64,000 nt of DNA from Dipteris shenzhenensis (lineage: Eukaryota; Polypodiophyta; Polypodiopsida; Gleicheniales). A program made the translations under genes and the position numbers. Under the pieces are notes generated by a model. That model ran no database searches. It was not told the origin of the DNA and saw only the letters and a list, made by a program, of their open reading frames with translations. Below are positions 33,140-42,275 of the stretch, piece by piece. The first letter of the stretch is position 1. The number at the start of each line of letters is the position of its first letter. The stretch lies in assembly GCA_047967505.1 (NCBI GenBank), contig CM106541.1, one strand, 5' to 3'.

Positions 33140-34038
33140 GAAGGTGAGGAGTCCATATTTTTTGGAGATGGTCTGTGCAATTGGCCAAGTTGGGCCCAGC
33201 TTTAAGCCTCCATCTTACAAAGCCTTGCGCACTTCGGAGCTAAGAAATGAGGTGGTATGCATAGATCAAGAGTTGCTGCAATTTTGAGAGAAATGGAAAA
33301 AGTATGGATGCAGCATAGTATGTGATGGCTGGTCTAACACTCGGCATAGGCCTATCATTAATATCATGGTCTCTTGCATTTTTGGCTCAGCCTTTTTGAA
33401 GTTTGTGGACACTAGTGGGCAGTACAAATCAAGAGAATACATTTTTGAGATATTAAAAGATGCCTCCATCTTACAAAGCCTTGCGCACTTCGGAGCTAAG
33501 AAATGAGGTGGTATGCATAGATCAAAGAGTTGCTTTAAGCCTCCATCTTACAAAGCCTTGCGCACTTTGGAGCTAAGAAATGAGGTGGTATGCATAGATC
33601 AAGAGTTGCTGCAATTTCGAGAGAAATGGAAAAAGTATGGATGCAGCATAGTATGTGATGGCTGGTCTAACACTCGGCGTAGGTCTATCATTAATATCAT
33701 GGTCTCTTGCATTTTTGGCTCAGCCTTTTTGAAGTCTGTGGACACTAGTGGGCAGTACAAATCAGGAGAATACATTTTTGAGATATTAAAAGATGCCATT
33801 CTTGATGTTGGGCTAGATAATGTGGTGAAGGTGTGCATGGACAATGCATCTAACTGTGTGCGAGCAGGAAATTCGATAGAGGAGTGGCCCCATATATTTT
33901 ACACTAGATGCACAAGTCATTGCCTTGACCTCTTGTTTGAGGACATTGGGCAGCTTGCTTGGGTTAAGCCAGTGTTAGCACAGGCCAACATGATTGTGAT
34001 GTTTGTTACTAGGAAGCACACTATGTTGGCATTAAGGT
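33140..34038 (+). pseudogene. hAT A transposase middle domain (DUF659)
   Basis: The last copy of the duplicated segment is open (33,513-34,038). It contains FKPPSYKALRT, FREKWKKYGCSIVCDGWSNT (Asp of DGW), then IINIMVSC, FLKSVDTSGQ, VVKVCMDNASNC (second Asp, DNA.N) and TRCTSHCLDLLFEDIG (C..H.L.L). These are the catalytic-core landmarks of hAT transposases up to the insertion domain. The catalytic Glu and the dimerisation region lie beyond the truncation. A TGA interrupts the first copy at QF*EKW. Confidence 0.85.
33206..33800. repeat. Triplicated segment inside hAT A
   Basis: CCTCCATCTTACAAAGCC starts at 33,206, 33,463 and 33,540. The first and third units are full (about 257 bp, to AAAAGATGCC), and the middle one is only about 70 bp. 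The copies are about 97% alike, so the event is recent relative to element decay. Confidence 0.92.
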
Positions 34039-34065
34039 AACAAAATACCTTGCCCCTCACATTCA

Positions 34066-35258
34066 TAGTTTTTTCCATACGCGACCATACGCATACGTCA
34101 TACGGGTACGGAAGTATGATTGGAGTATGGTTCAGCCCCTGGGGCTGAATCATACATGACCCTAATTTTACCCAAAAAAAAACTAGGAAAATACAAATTG
34201 TACACATTTACTTGAGAGAGAGCTTCAAAACTTACAACATTTTAAACTTCAAAGCCATGAACATTGATGATAGAGACTTGAGTCATGATTCATGAAAGAG
34301 TATCTGAATTTTGATTTCTAAAATTCTGATACAGTCTGAAAAGACTGCTAGGAAACGATCTGAAAGCATGAAATGCCAGGAAACTGCTGCAAAATATAAC
34401 AAACTCAAGTCTGAAAAGACTGCTAGGAAACAAAGCTGAAAGCATAAAATGCCAGGAAACAAGGTGACATGCCAGCTGAAACAAGCTACCACAGCCAGGA
34501 AACAAATCTGAAATGCATCACCACTGATTAGGCTCAAGCCTCAAGCTGCATCCTCATCCTGTGCCTCATCCTCATCATCATCTGCATCACTGCCATCCTC
34601 CTCCTCCTCATCATCATCCTCATCCTCATCACTATCATCCTCATTTGCCTCACCATGGGACTGCAAAATACTAGAGCTGCTTGAAGCTGCGGCAACATCC
34701 ATACTTCCTGTAACAAGAGGGGCTAGAATCTCCTCTTCTCCATCTATAGTCTCTTGCAAAGCAAGCAGCCTCTCATCATCCTTCTCCTTGTTGATCATTT
34801 CCAAGGTCACTTCTATCTTCTCAAATCCCCTTTCCTTGATTTTGGAGATGAGTCGCAAATTCATATGGATGTATACTAATTTCTCAGTATTCTTTGGAAG
34901 CAACCTATTCCTTCTTTTGGTATGTATAAGAGAGAACGTGCTCCAGTTCCTCTCACAAGGAAAATGTCCCCTACGAGAGCACCTGATTCTGATCAAGAGC
35001 AAAAATCTCGATGACATGATCTTTTAATAACAGCCACCAAATCCAGTTAATTTTTGCATGAAATTCGCGACACAGTTTGAAAAATGCAACCCAAAAAGGC
35101 ACCTTGTTGAGGAAGAGAGGTGACCAAAATTCAAGGCATGCTCACCCTTTTGAACTTTGCCACTATAGTATATTGTATTGCTGAGTTGGAAGTTTAGTCT
35201 ACACTTTGTTTTAGAGAAGGCCACATCACTAGCAATACTAATTAACACATCTACGCTC
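34066..35258 (-). mobile_element. hAT transposon B, C-terminal part
   Basis: Its end at 34,066 (TAGTTTTTTCCATACGCG on the plus strand) resembles the hAT A terminus and is followed by CATACG-rich subterminal sequence to 34,140. On the minus strand at 35,017-34,541 lies FPCERNWSTFSLIHTKRRNRL, then KLVYIHMNLRL, the hAT dimerisation motif (ERNWS.....K..RL...L.Y...N.RL), and an acidic Asp/Glu/Ser tail. A frameshift precedes CERNWS. Tandem ACTGCTAGGAAAC words occur at 34,340-34,430. The element is cut at 35,258 by copia A. Its 5' part was not identified. Confidence 0.75.
35254..35258. repeat. Copia A target-site duplication (5' side), CGCTC
   Basis: It matches the minus-strand CGCTC following the 3' LTR at 21,450-21,454. 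Confidence 0.85.
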
Positions 35259-35611
35259 TATTGAGATATCGAGCTCCACTCGCGATATGCCAGGGTGACT
35301 GTTGTGCACTTATGTCACCGACTTTTTAGCTGGAGATGCGGTTGGTACACCGCCCATGAATAATAGCTGGATGACAGCTATCCTTATCTACATTAGTTCG
35401 TGGCTTAGTTAGTATGCCACCTTAGTTAGTTGAGTTTGGTTTGAGACCCACATATAGGGTTCTTCTATTTTCTTTGTACTAGAGTTCTTTTGGCTTACAC
35501 AACTAAGAAGAGGAAAACTGTTTTCAGCCTCCACCTTTGTGTGTATTCCCCCATTATGATTGTGAGAAAGCCTCAAGTGAGACTCCTTCCCTCTCTCCCA
35601 CTATCTTCACA
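35259..35611 (+). repeat. Copia A 5' LTR
   Basis: 353 bp, TATTGAGATATCG (first G mutated to A) to ATCTTCACA, next to the primer site. It pairs with 21,455-21,806. Confidence 0.92.
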
Positions 35612-35624
35612 TGGTATCAGAGCC
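35612..35624 (+). promoter_or_regulatory. Copia A primer-binding site
   Basis: TGGTATCAGAGCC lies directly after the LTR and is complementary to initiator tRNA-Met. Confidence 0.92.
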
Positions 35625-36126
35625 TTGTTCGTGGTAAGGAGCTCAAGAAAGCAAGCCAAGTTCGTGGTGTCTTGGTAAGAGGACCAGTGTTGCTTTCCTA
35701 TTTCGAGTTTGGGAGCAAATCTCTGCAGGTAGCACAGCTAGAAGTGCAGGAGTACACTGTTTCAGATTGAGACGCCCTTCGCGGTGTGGCGAGAGCGCAG
35801 TATATGCTGCGGGAGTGGGCGAAGCCCTTAGTGACTTTATTTTTCTGATTTGAGGCCGTTTCGAGGCCCGTTTTGAAGGCGGAAGTTCTTCGCAGGCACT
35901 CAAAAAAAGGCCCTATTTTTTGCTGTGCGACCACTGTGCGACTGGTCGGTGGAAAGGTGCCACAGAAATTGCATCGTATGCCTTTGTGCAGATCCCTGTT
36001 GATGCAAAATCGTCACTAGGAAGTGACTGTGTGGTGAAATACCACTTTCGTCAGTTTTGCAGGTCTGCCCGTGTGAGGCAAAAGCTGTGTTTTTTGCAGT
36101 GAGAGAATATTTTGCAGTGTTCTGTA

Positions 36127-37095
36127 ATGGCATCTGATTCTCTTTCACAGATTGTCACTGAAAAGCTTGACAAGAACAACTTCCAGGCATGGAAGTTTAG
36201 AATGACGAATTTCTTGATGGGAAAAGGCTATTGGGAATTCATTACAGGAAATGAAGAACCTGTTCTTCCTAATGTTCCCAGTCAACAGGAAATGCAGGCA
36301 TTCAAAGGATGGCATGAGAGAGCCAGGAAAGTTATGTACTGGCTGTCTATCAGTATTTCGGACTCCATGATTGTGCATATTCAGGATGCAAATACGCCAA
36401 AGGAGGCATGGGATATTTTGGCAAAAATGTATAGCACAAATACGCAAGCCAGGAAAATGCAACTCAAACAGGAGTTGCACAATGTGCAGAGAGAAAATTT
36501 GAGCATAAATGACTACCACATGAAAGTGAAGAAAATTGCAGATGCACTTGCTTCCATTGGGTCGCCAGTGGATGATGATGATTTGGTTTCTGTGACCTTG
36601 AATGGTCTAGGAAAGGATTATGCACAGTTCCGGACATCCATTGCCGTCCGTGAAAAATTTCCTAATTTTGAGGAGCTGATTGCTCTTCTAATTTCTGAAG
36701 AGCAGAGAAATGGTGGTGCATCTTCTTCAGCAGGAACTTCAAAAGAAACTGTCTTCTACTTAAATGCTGGCAGAGGTAGAGGCAGAGGTAGAGGAGGCCG
36801 ATCTGCAGGCCATGGTAGAAATCAGAATATGCAGCAAACGCAAGAAAACCAGTCCTATGCAGGAGGACGTGGTAACTCTAGAGGCAGGGGGAGCGAAAGA
36901 GGCCGTGGTGGATGGCAGAGAAGCCAAAATGCAAACAGCAATGTTGAATGCTACTATTGTGGCAAAATGGGTCATATGGCTAAGGACTACTACAAAAAGC
37001 AGAATGACATTATGAATGGAAAATTGCAGCAAGGCAATTATGCATCTTCTAGCAGGCAGGGTGATGACAGAAATGAGCATCTATTTATGGTGCAG
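36127..37095 (+). pseudogene. Copia A gag, cut by inversion breakpoint 2
   Basis: The start chosen is the second Met (MASDSLSQIVTEKLDKNN), which gives the usual copia gag N-terminus (L...NF..WK..M...L). The UBN2-type helical region includes WDILAKMYS, then ELHNVQRENLSINDY and TLNGLGKDYAQFRTSI. An Arg/Gly-rich stretch and a zinc knuckle CYYCGKMGHMAKDYY (last Cys is Tyr) follow. Up to GCAG at 37,095 there is no stop. The frame runs on by chance to 37,230 in gypsy G sequence, but those codons are foreign. Gag forms the particle that packages element RNA. The 515-base leader (35,612-36,126) has no other feature. Confidence 0.92.
37091..37095. other. Inversion breakpoint 2 (TGCAG)
   Basis: Copia A gag (plus) stops and gypsy G 5' region (minus) begins. 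The reverse complement CTGCA marks breakpoint 1 at 25,155-25,159. Confidence 0.8.
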
Positions 37096-37492
37096 CATAT
37101 GACATTACACGCGAGGATTAGAGGTGCGACATTGCATGAGGTTGTTCATCAAGGCAAACAAGAATGCCATGACAAATGTCAGCAGTTGGAGAGCTTGCAC
37201 ATCACCTTCAGCTTCTTCCAGTTCTTGTAGTCGCCATTCTATTTCTTCAAGGGGTGTGCGGTCTGGCATCCTTCTTTTGAGCTATGTCCTTGAGAACCCT
37301 CCTGATGATCCGCCGAAGTCGGTGAACTCGTATCAAGTATGCCCAACACTTAGTTTCATGATGACCACAACCTTTGCATTCCTTACAAACGATCACCCTC
37401 CTTCGTGGCTTGCGGCTTTGTTGGGGTGGCGCTTCCACTCGCGTCATGCGTGATGGAAATACAAGCTTCACGTGCCAAGAAATCAGCAACAA
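37096..37492 (-). pseudogene. Gypsy G 5' ORF, cysteine-rich tail
   Basis: After the RNase H-like domain a shifted frame reads RRRVIVCKECKGCGHHETKCW, with the Cys/His run C-x2-C-x2-C-x-HH-x3-C resembling a small zinc knuckle, followed by basic sequence (RRIIRRVL). A further frame carries EIEWRLQELEEAEGDVQAL and a hydrophobic end up to the breakpoint. A stop at about 37,247 separates the two. The role is unknown. Its place between RNase H and gag could make it a nucleic-acid-binding segment. Confidence 0.5.
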
Positions 37493-37877
37493 GATTTCGA
37501 GCTCGAGGGATATGCTGAATTTTTACCTCTTCAAACTGGTTGCAAAGTTCCAAGGCTTGTTGATGTCGTGGAACCAAGCCTTTGCTCCGCACCTTCCACC
37601 TTCCACTAACTTGTTCACACACTAGTTGAGAATCTCCTTGCACCTCCAATTGCTCGGCATGATGTTCTTGTGCCTTTTGTAGCCCAAAAATGAGCGTCGA
37701 GTACTCAGCTTGATTGCAAGTACTTGCGGGCGAAGACTTGCTGTAACAAAACTCCTCACCACCCGGTGAAGTGAGCTTCACACCCACGCCAGCTGCCTTG
37801 GTCGAAGGTTTGTAAGCTCCATCAAATTGAAGAATCCAAGATGTCATCACACCAAGATGAGAATTCAGACATCCCAA
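37383..37877 (-). CDS. Gypsy G accessory RNase H-like domain, full catalytic set
   Basis: A 164-codon open frame has the RNase H type I (RVT_3-like, as in acquired plant-type RNase H) pattern. LQFDGAYKPS gives D19, NQAEYSTLIFGL gives E58, LEVQGDSQLVCEQV gives D82, and PRARNLVADFLA gives D132. The domain fills residues 14-140, and all four catalytic acids are present. The family cleaves RNA in RNA-DNA hybrids. It lies on the minus strand between the gypsy G 5' LTR and the breakpoint, upstream of where gag should be. Acquired RNase H domains are known in Tat elements, but I know them as part of pol, so this location is unusual. The element's own RNase H in pol has lost two catalytic residues. 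Start: the first Met is used, and the domain may continue from the upstream frame, which overlaps it by 13 bases. Confidence 0.8.
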   Translation of the reverse strand: MGCLNSHLGVMTSWILQFDGAYKPSTKAAGVGVKLTSPGGEEFCYSKSSPASTCNQAEYSTLIFGLQKAQEHHAEQLEVQGDSQLVCEQVSGRWKVRSKGLVPRHQQALELCNQFEEVKIQHIPRARNLVADFLAREACISITHDASGSATPTKPQATKEGDRL

Positions 37878-38573
37878 GTTTCTCGGTAGTCCAAGATAGG
37901 TAAGAGGAGAGGGTGGGGATAATTCAACACTTGAGCCAAACGTTCAGCACCAAATAAACTTGCAATTCTTTGTTGATAGTTTATCTTAAGCCCAAAAAGA
38001 ATTACAATTTGAAGCTCGAAATGAGGCACAAAAGGCTGATTAGGTACAAATGGATTCCTTGGCCGAAACATTACCAACCATAGCCGAGGCCTAGAAACCT
38101 TTGTAATGAGATTGTAAATAAACCATTCAGGATGAGCTTTTCCACAGGAATCAACAGGCAGATGCGCCAAATCTCTCCCCAAGCTTGGGGAGCATCCCAC
38201 CCTTCGAAGAAGGAAACCGTTTTGATTACCTCTGAAGCAGCAAGTAGTTCGATCACCGCACAATGAGTAGAAGTAAAGTCAAAATCCTCCCAGCGTATCA
38301 GTAGTTCGTCACCATGAATCATCCACGGTGTGTCATTCCACCCGTCATCACCATCAATAATGCACTGGACAATCAGCCGTTGAAGGTCGACATGAAGATC
38401 AAGCAAGACATCTCGTGCATTGGTAGCCATAAGGTGCGGAGGAACAGGCACCAATTCCTTAAACGCGTCAAAAAGTGACATAAATGTCCACTCTTCTCGT
38501 GAGGCGTGCATCCGTGAAGTGAGCTTGGAGAAGTTCTGAATTGGCGATCTAGCAAGAGAAGTGGATAGAGCAC
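37865..38573 (-). pseudogene. Gypsy G 5' ORF, N-terminal part, unknown
   Basis: Two minus frames (38,511-38,071 and 38,263-37,865) are each open for over 130 codons and overlap by a shift. Words such as EEWTFMSLFDAFKEL, NARDVLLDLHVDLQRLI, IHGDELLIRWEDFDF and GWDAPQAWGEIWRICLL look like real protein, but I recognise no family. They lead directly into the RNase H-like frame, so a single larger protein with one or two frameshifts is likely. Confidence 0.5.
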
Positions 38574-39212
38574 ATAAAATGAAATATTTTTGCTTTTTAC
38601 AACAAGAGCAAACTCCTTACGGTTAGAGAGTTACAGCTCCCGCGATTTCAATATATGAACAAAAATCATTACATTTTTACCACTTCCAACTTGTTGGCCC
38701 AATGGTAAGACTTTCTTTTGTGAAGGGGGAGGTCTTGGGTTCCAATCCTACTCTTTAATAAAAAGAGAGGAGAGGAGAAGAGAAGGAGAAGAGAAAGAGA
38801 AAGAGAAGAAGAAGACGAGAAGAGATAGGGGGGGCGCGGGATCTGCTGTTACTCTTTTGCAGGGGCTCAGAAAACAGAATAGTCCACGACCAGAGCAGTC
38901 CAGAGAACTATCACGCAGAAAACTGTCCGCAACCAGAAGTCGCAGCAGTCCAGAGAACTGTCACACAGGTGAGCGCAGAAAACTGTCCGCAACCAGAAAT
39001 CACAGCAGTCCAGAGAACTGAATTGCAGAAAACTGTCCGCAACCAGAAGTCGTAGCAGTCCAGAGAACTGTCGCGCAGGAGACGCACGAATCGAATGCAT
39101 GCGCAGTAGCTTAGAAAGAGCACAGATGGTATAGTTTTGTTGATGTAACCCGTACAAATAGAAGATTCGCCACCAGCCGTGGAGATTTGTATCCCAGCAG
39201 CCACACCAAAAC
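38574..39212 (-). other. Gypsy G leader with 50/60-bp repeats and polypurine tract
   Basis: This is the untranslated leader after the 5' LTR. AGCAGTCCAGAGAACT recurs at 38,894, 38,944, 39,004 and 39,054, and GCAGAAAACTGTCCGCAACC at 38,915, 38,975 and 39,025. A GA-rich tract lies at 38,760-38,830. Directly after the LTR (minus strand) TGGTGTGGCTGCTGGGAT is a possible, altered primer site resembling the TGGCGCCGTTGCCGGGGA type. Confidence 0.65.
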
Positions 39213-40202
39213 TTTTAGCCGGAAAAGTTATCGAGATCAGAGGCTAGAGACTAAGTATGGCTACGCTAAAAGGCCATAGAGAAAAGGAGATCACGAGGGC
39301 GAAGGGATGTCATAGGGGTGATCAAGGAATTAGAAGTGGAGGGAAGGAAAAGGGAGGCTATGACACAAGGGGAAAGGGAGAGGGGGAAGAGAAGCATGTA
39401 CATGATAGGAAGAGGAATGTTGAGATGTAGACATCAAGGGAAGTGATCCATACTTTATTGGAAAGAAGGGTTGTGAGGGAAATATCAAAATACTAGCTAG
39501 GTGGCTTTACAAGAATGAGCGTGTCTCATCAAGGAATAGCCCCTTCCTTTTATAGCCAAAAGAGGGGGTCTCTCCACATTAATGTATCCTCCCACATGCA
39601 TGGTGTGTGTGGAAAAGTCTCCCATGTGGGCTAGGTGGGTATGCACTCTCAATTGTGTGCGACAACCCTTTGCTACATTTTCCACATAAATCAAGCCCCA
39701 TATCTCAAGTCTATGATACTCCCTTGGTCTCTTTCCAATTTTATAATAGGTTCAAACCTCTAGGAGGACAAGTGGAGGGTTGGCACAAGGAATCTTGCCA
39801 CCTCATCCTACTTTCCCCATTATTTAACTAGCTCTCTTTGTCCTTCTATACCTCCCCCACATGGGCCTATCTCATATGGAGGGAATAACTCAATATAATA
39901 GCCATCTCCACCCATTTTATATTGCTTCTCCCATGGACTTTGAGCCATATCTCACTTAATGCATCCTAGGTGGAGGGGTGGCACATGGAGGAGCCATGCC
40001 ACCTTGCATTTTATAATATTACTATCATGGATTATGTACAACACACCTTATGGGTCCTCTTACATGGAAGGGTGGCACATGGTCATGCCCTGCCACCTCA
40101 ACCTTGGGCCCTATGCACACCATATTTTATTATACTATTGCCACATATACAAACACACATACATATTAATGCATTTTTCCTTAGACAATTTTATCCATAA
40201 CA
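39213..40202 (-). repeat. Gypsy G 5' LTR
   Basis: 990 bp on the minus strand, from TGTTATGGATAAAATTG to GGCTAAAA. About eight differences from 28,925-29,915 were seen. The TATAAAAGG box is at 39,546-39,554. GTGG precedes it on the minus strand (40,203-40,206), matching the base run after the 3' LTR. Confidence 0.88.
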
Positions 40203-41708
40203 CCACCGGACTTATGGGCCCAATAAAATAGAAGCCACATTTTTTAAAAGGTTGGGTAGCAATGACATGTATTAGGGGCATTTGGTCCTTCTGCTGAGGG
40301 AGAGTTGACCATTAACACTCGTCACATTGCTTTACAAATTGGATAGCATCCCAAATGAGGGTTGGCCACCATAGGCCTAATTGTAGGACTTTTCTTCCAA
40401 TGGTTTCTTCCATGAAGAGCCCACCACCTAGCAATGCCCAAATGCATTCACAAACTCATCCTCCACACATCTTCTCCACACATCTTCGGAGGATTCCAGC
40501 CTTTCCCATGTTATACAATTAATTGACCCACAATCAATTCATATGGAGTTGCATCTCTTATCTATTTTCGGGCCCTATCCTTGTTGGCTAGGTGATGAAT
40601 AATTTCCTCTTCCCATTCAGGAAATAAGTCTACTTGGAATACAACGGCATCGGCAAGATCATTATAAACTCCAATGCTGGCTCTCCATCGGGCACACATG
40701 AGAGATGATCCCTTGCGAACAACCACTATAAATTTCAATAGGATCAACAACCTTCTAGTTTTTTGGCCGATAGTGCATGGCTTGTTTACAAGATACAACT
40801 AGGTCTGGTGCTTCACAAAAATACAAATTTGTTAGCTAATAGTAATGGCAAAACTTGCATACTGCATACACCATTGCTAGGCCTTCTCTTTTAGTCATAG
40901 TATAATTCATTTCAGCCTTGTTTAGCTTGCAACTTGCAAAGGCAAGTAGGTAGTCCAGCCTAAATTCACTTGGTTGCGCCAATACGCACCCAATTGCAAA
41001 GTTGGAGGCATCAATATGAACATGGAAAATAATATTACAGTTCAAGGTCTTGAGTATAGGTGCGATTGCTAGACACTGTTTCAACCTATTGTAGGAGGCC
41101 TAGCACTCCTCTATCCACTTAAACTCGACCAAAAGGCAATACAATGGATGTGCCAAACTGGCATAATTCATGATGAATCTTTTGTCATAGCCCACATGTC
41201 CCATAAAATGCTGGACTCTCTGGTAGTTGGTGGGCGAAGGTAGCTCAAGAATGAGCTTGACTTTGTCCTTACCTATTAATAATCAATTTTTGCAAAGGAT
41301 TTTGTCCAAGAATTACCCGTGCTTGACCAAAAATTGGCACTTTAGAGGGTTCAAGGAGATACGATAAAGTATACACTCTTCAAAGATCTTTCTCAAACAC
41401 TCAAGATAAGTCTCCCAACTAGAGTTTACACAAAGATTGTATAGAAAGACTTCTAAGAAGTCCCTCAAATACTCTTTAATGGCCGTACTCATGAGTCTTT
41501 GGAAAGTGTCTGAGGCATTTCTTATCCCAAATTCCATGATCTTATATGCATATATACCCCACTCAGTGGCAAACGATGTCTTGTGCTAGCCCTCTAGGTC
41601 AATGAATGCCTAGTTGTATCCTGAAAATCCATCAAGGAAGTTATAGGCTTCCTTACTTGCCACCATCCTGCACACTAAAAACTAAAGCATCCTCATGTGC
41701 ATCTCGAA
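40203..41708 (-). pseudogene. Old Tat gypsy host: 3' RT, RNase H, integrase start
   Basis: Reading leftward: GGKEAYNFLDGFSGYN, then a PFGL-like MEFGIRNASDTFQRLMSTAI, LEVFLYNLCVNSS (YLDDL with the Asp pair lost) and ISLNPLKCQFLVKHG for RT. IIFHVHIDASNFAIGCVLAQ and EMNYTMTKREGLAMVYA (D and E of RNase H) lie at 41,084-40,836. A broken HH-CC finger with LWWPTLIWDAIQFVKQCDEC lies near 40,380. Last comes FYFIGPISPV, where the first catalytic Asp reads Tyr. Stops occur throughout, so this is the oldest layer here. It continues at 29,916 (integrase core) across gypsy G and begins above the LINE at 44,826. Confidence 0.82.
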
Positions 41709-41717
41709 AGGCCAAAA

Positions 41718-42275
41718 CCTGAAGAGAAACACTGCCTCTCGTAAAAGTACCTGCCCAAGTGGAGCAAGTGAGTGGCATATCATCTGTGTCTACCCAATCC
41801 GTTGGAAGGGCTATCTCAATCTGCAAGATCCTCCCTGCACTCCCTATGAGATGTCCTGTCAACTGAGATTTGGTCTCCTCTGGAAGCCTACGGAAAGCTT
41901 TCCAAGACCCCAAAGATGATGTGGGTCCCCTCTCCCACCTGGAGCACTACATGTAGAGTGAGGCACCAAGTGGTCTGCCATGATCATCCAATATACTATC
42001 ATTCCACATGATCGGTTGCCTATCAATCTCTTCACGAGAGGAAGGAGGAATCCTCCGAAGAGTGCTCCTGAAACTGGCCCATGCTTTCAGAATGGCAACC
42101 ATGAGAGGGGATGGAGGTGATCTGAGGTGTGTTGTGGTGAAGATCCACCTAATACTGCTCATCCAGTCTCCTCTTGAAGAAGGTGTGCACGTCTCTATGC
42201 TGCTAATAAGAAATTCCTTCCACAGTTCTTGCCCTTGCATAAGTCCCCACACCACCATCTTGCGGAAACAAACCC
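41718..42275 (-). pseudogene. LINE copy 2 ORF2 C-terminal remnant
   Basis: The frames 42,258-41,947 (KMVVWGLMQGQELWKEFLI, PPSSREEIDRQPIMWNDSIL) and 41,913-41,718 (WVDTDDMPLTCSTWAGTF) align with 19,842-19,531 and 19,374 onward in LINE copy 1. In copy 1 the next residues form the zf-RVT cysteines. In copy 2 the sequence changes to the gypsy host at that point. Confidence 0.82.

Larger units (their letters stand above)
32167..34065 (+). mobile_element. hAT transposon A, 3'-truncated
   Basis: It begins TAGTTGGAACCGTACGC and has CGTACG/CATACG-rich subterminal sequence to about 32,260. A BED finger frame and a transposase mid-domain (DUF659) follow, ending at 34,065 where the end of hAT B begins. 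The C-terminal dimerisation domain and 3' terminus are absent. A duplication disrupts the middle. Confidence 0.75.

Noticed and set aside
25155-37095. Independent insertion of two half-elements as an alternative to inversion
   Set aside because: It would require matching target duplications at unrelated sites, exactly complementary halves for two elements, and a third gene split at the same points. One inversion explains all of these. An assembly mis-join remains possible and is stated as the main test.
37095-37230. Extension of copia A gag to 37,230
   Set aside because: The frame happens to stay open past breakpoint 2, but the added codons are antisense gypsy G sequence and match no gag.
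38890-39075. Regular short repeats considered as a CRISPR array
   Set aside because: The period alternates 50/60, the spacers are themselves related, and the position is in a retrotransposon leader of a plant genome.
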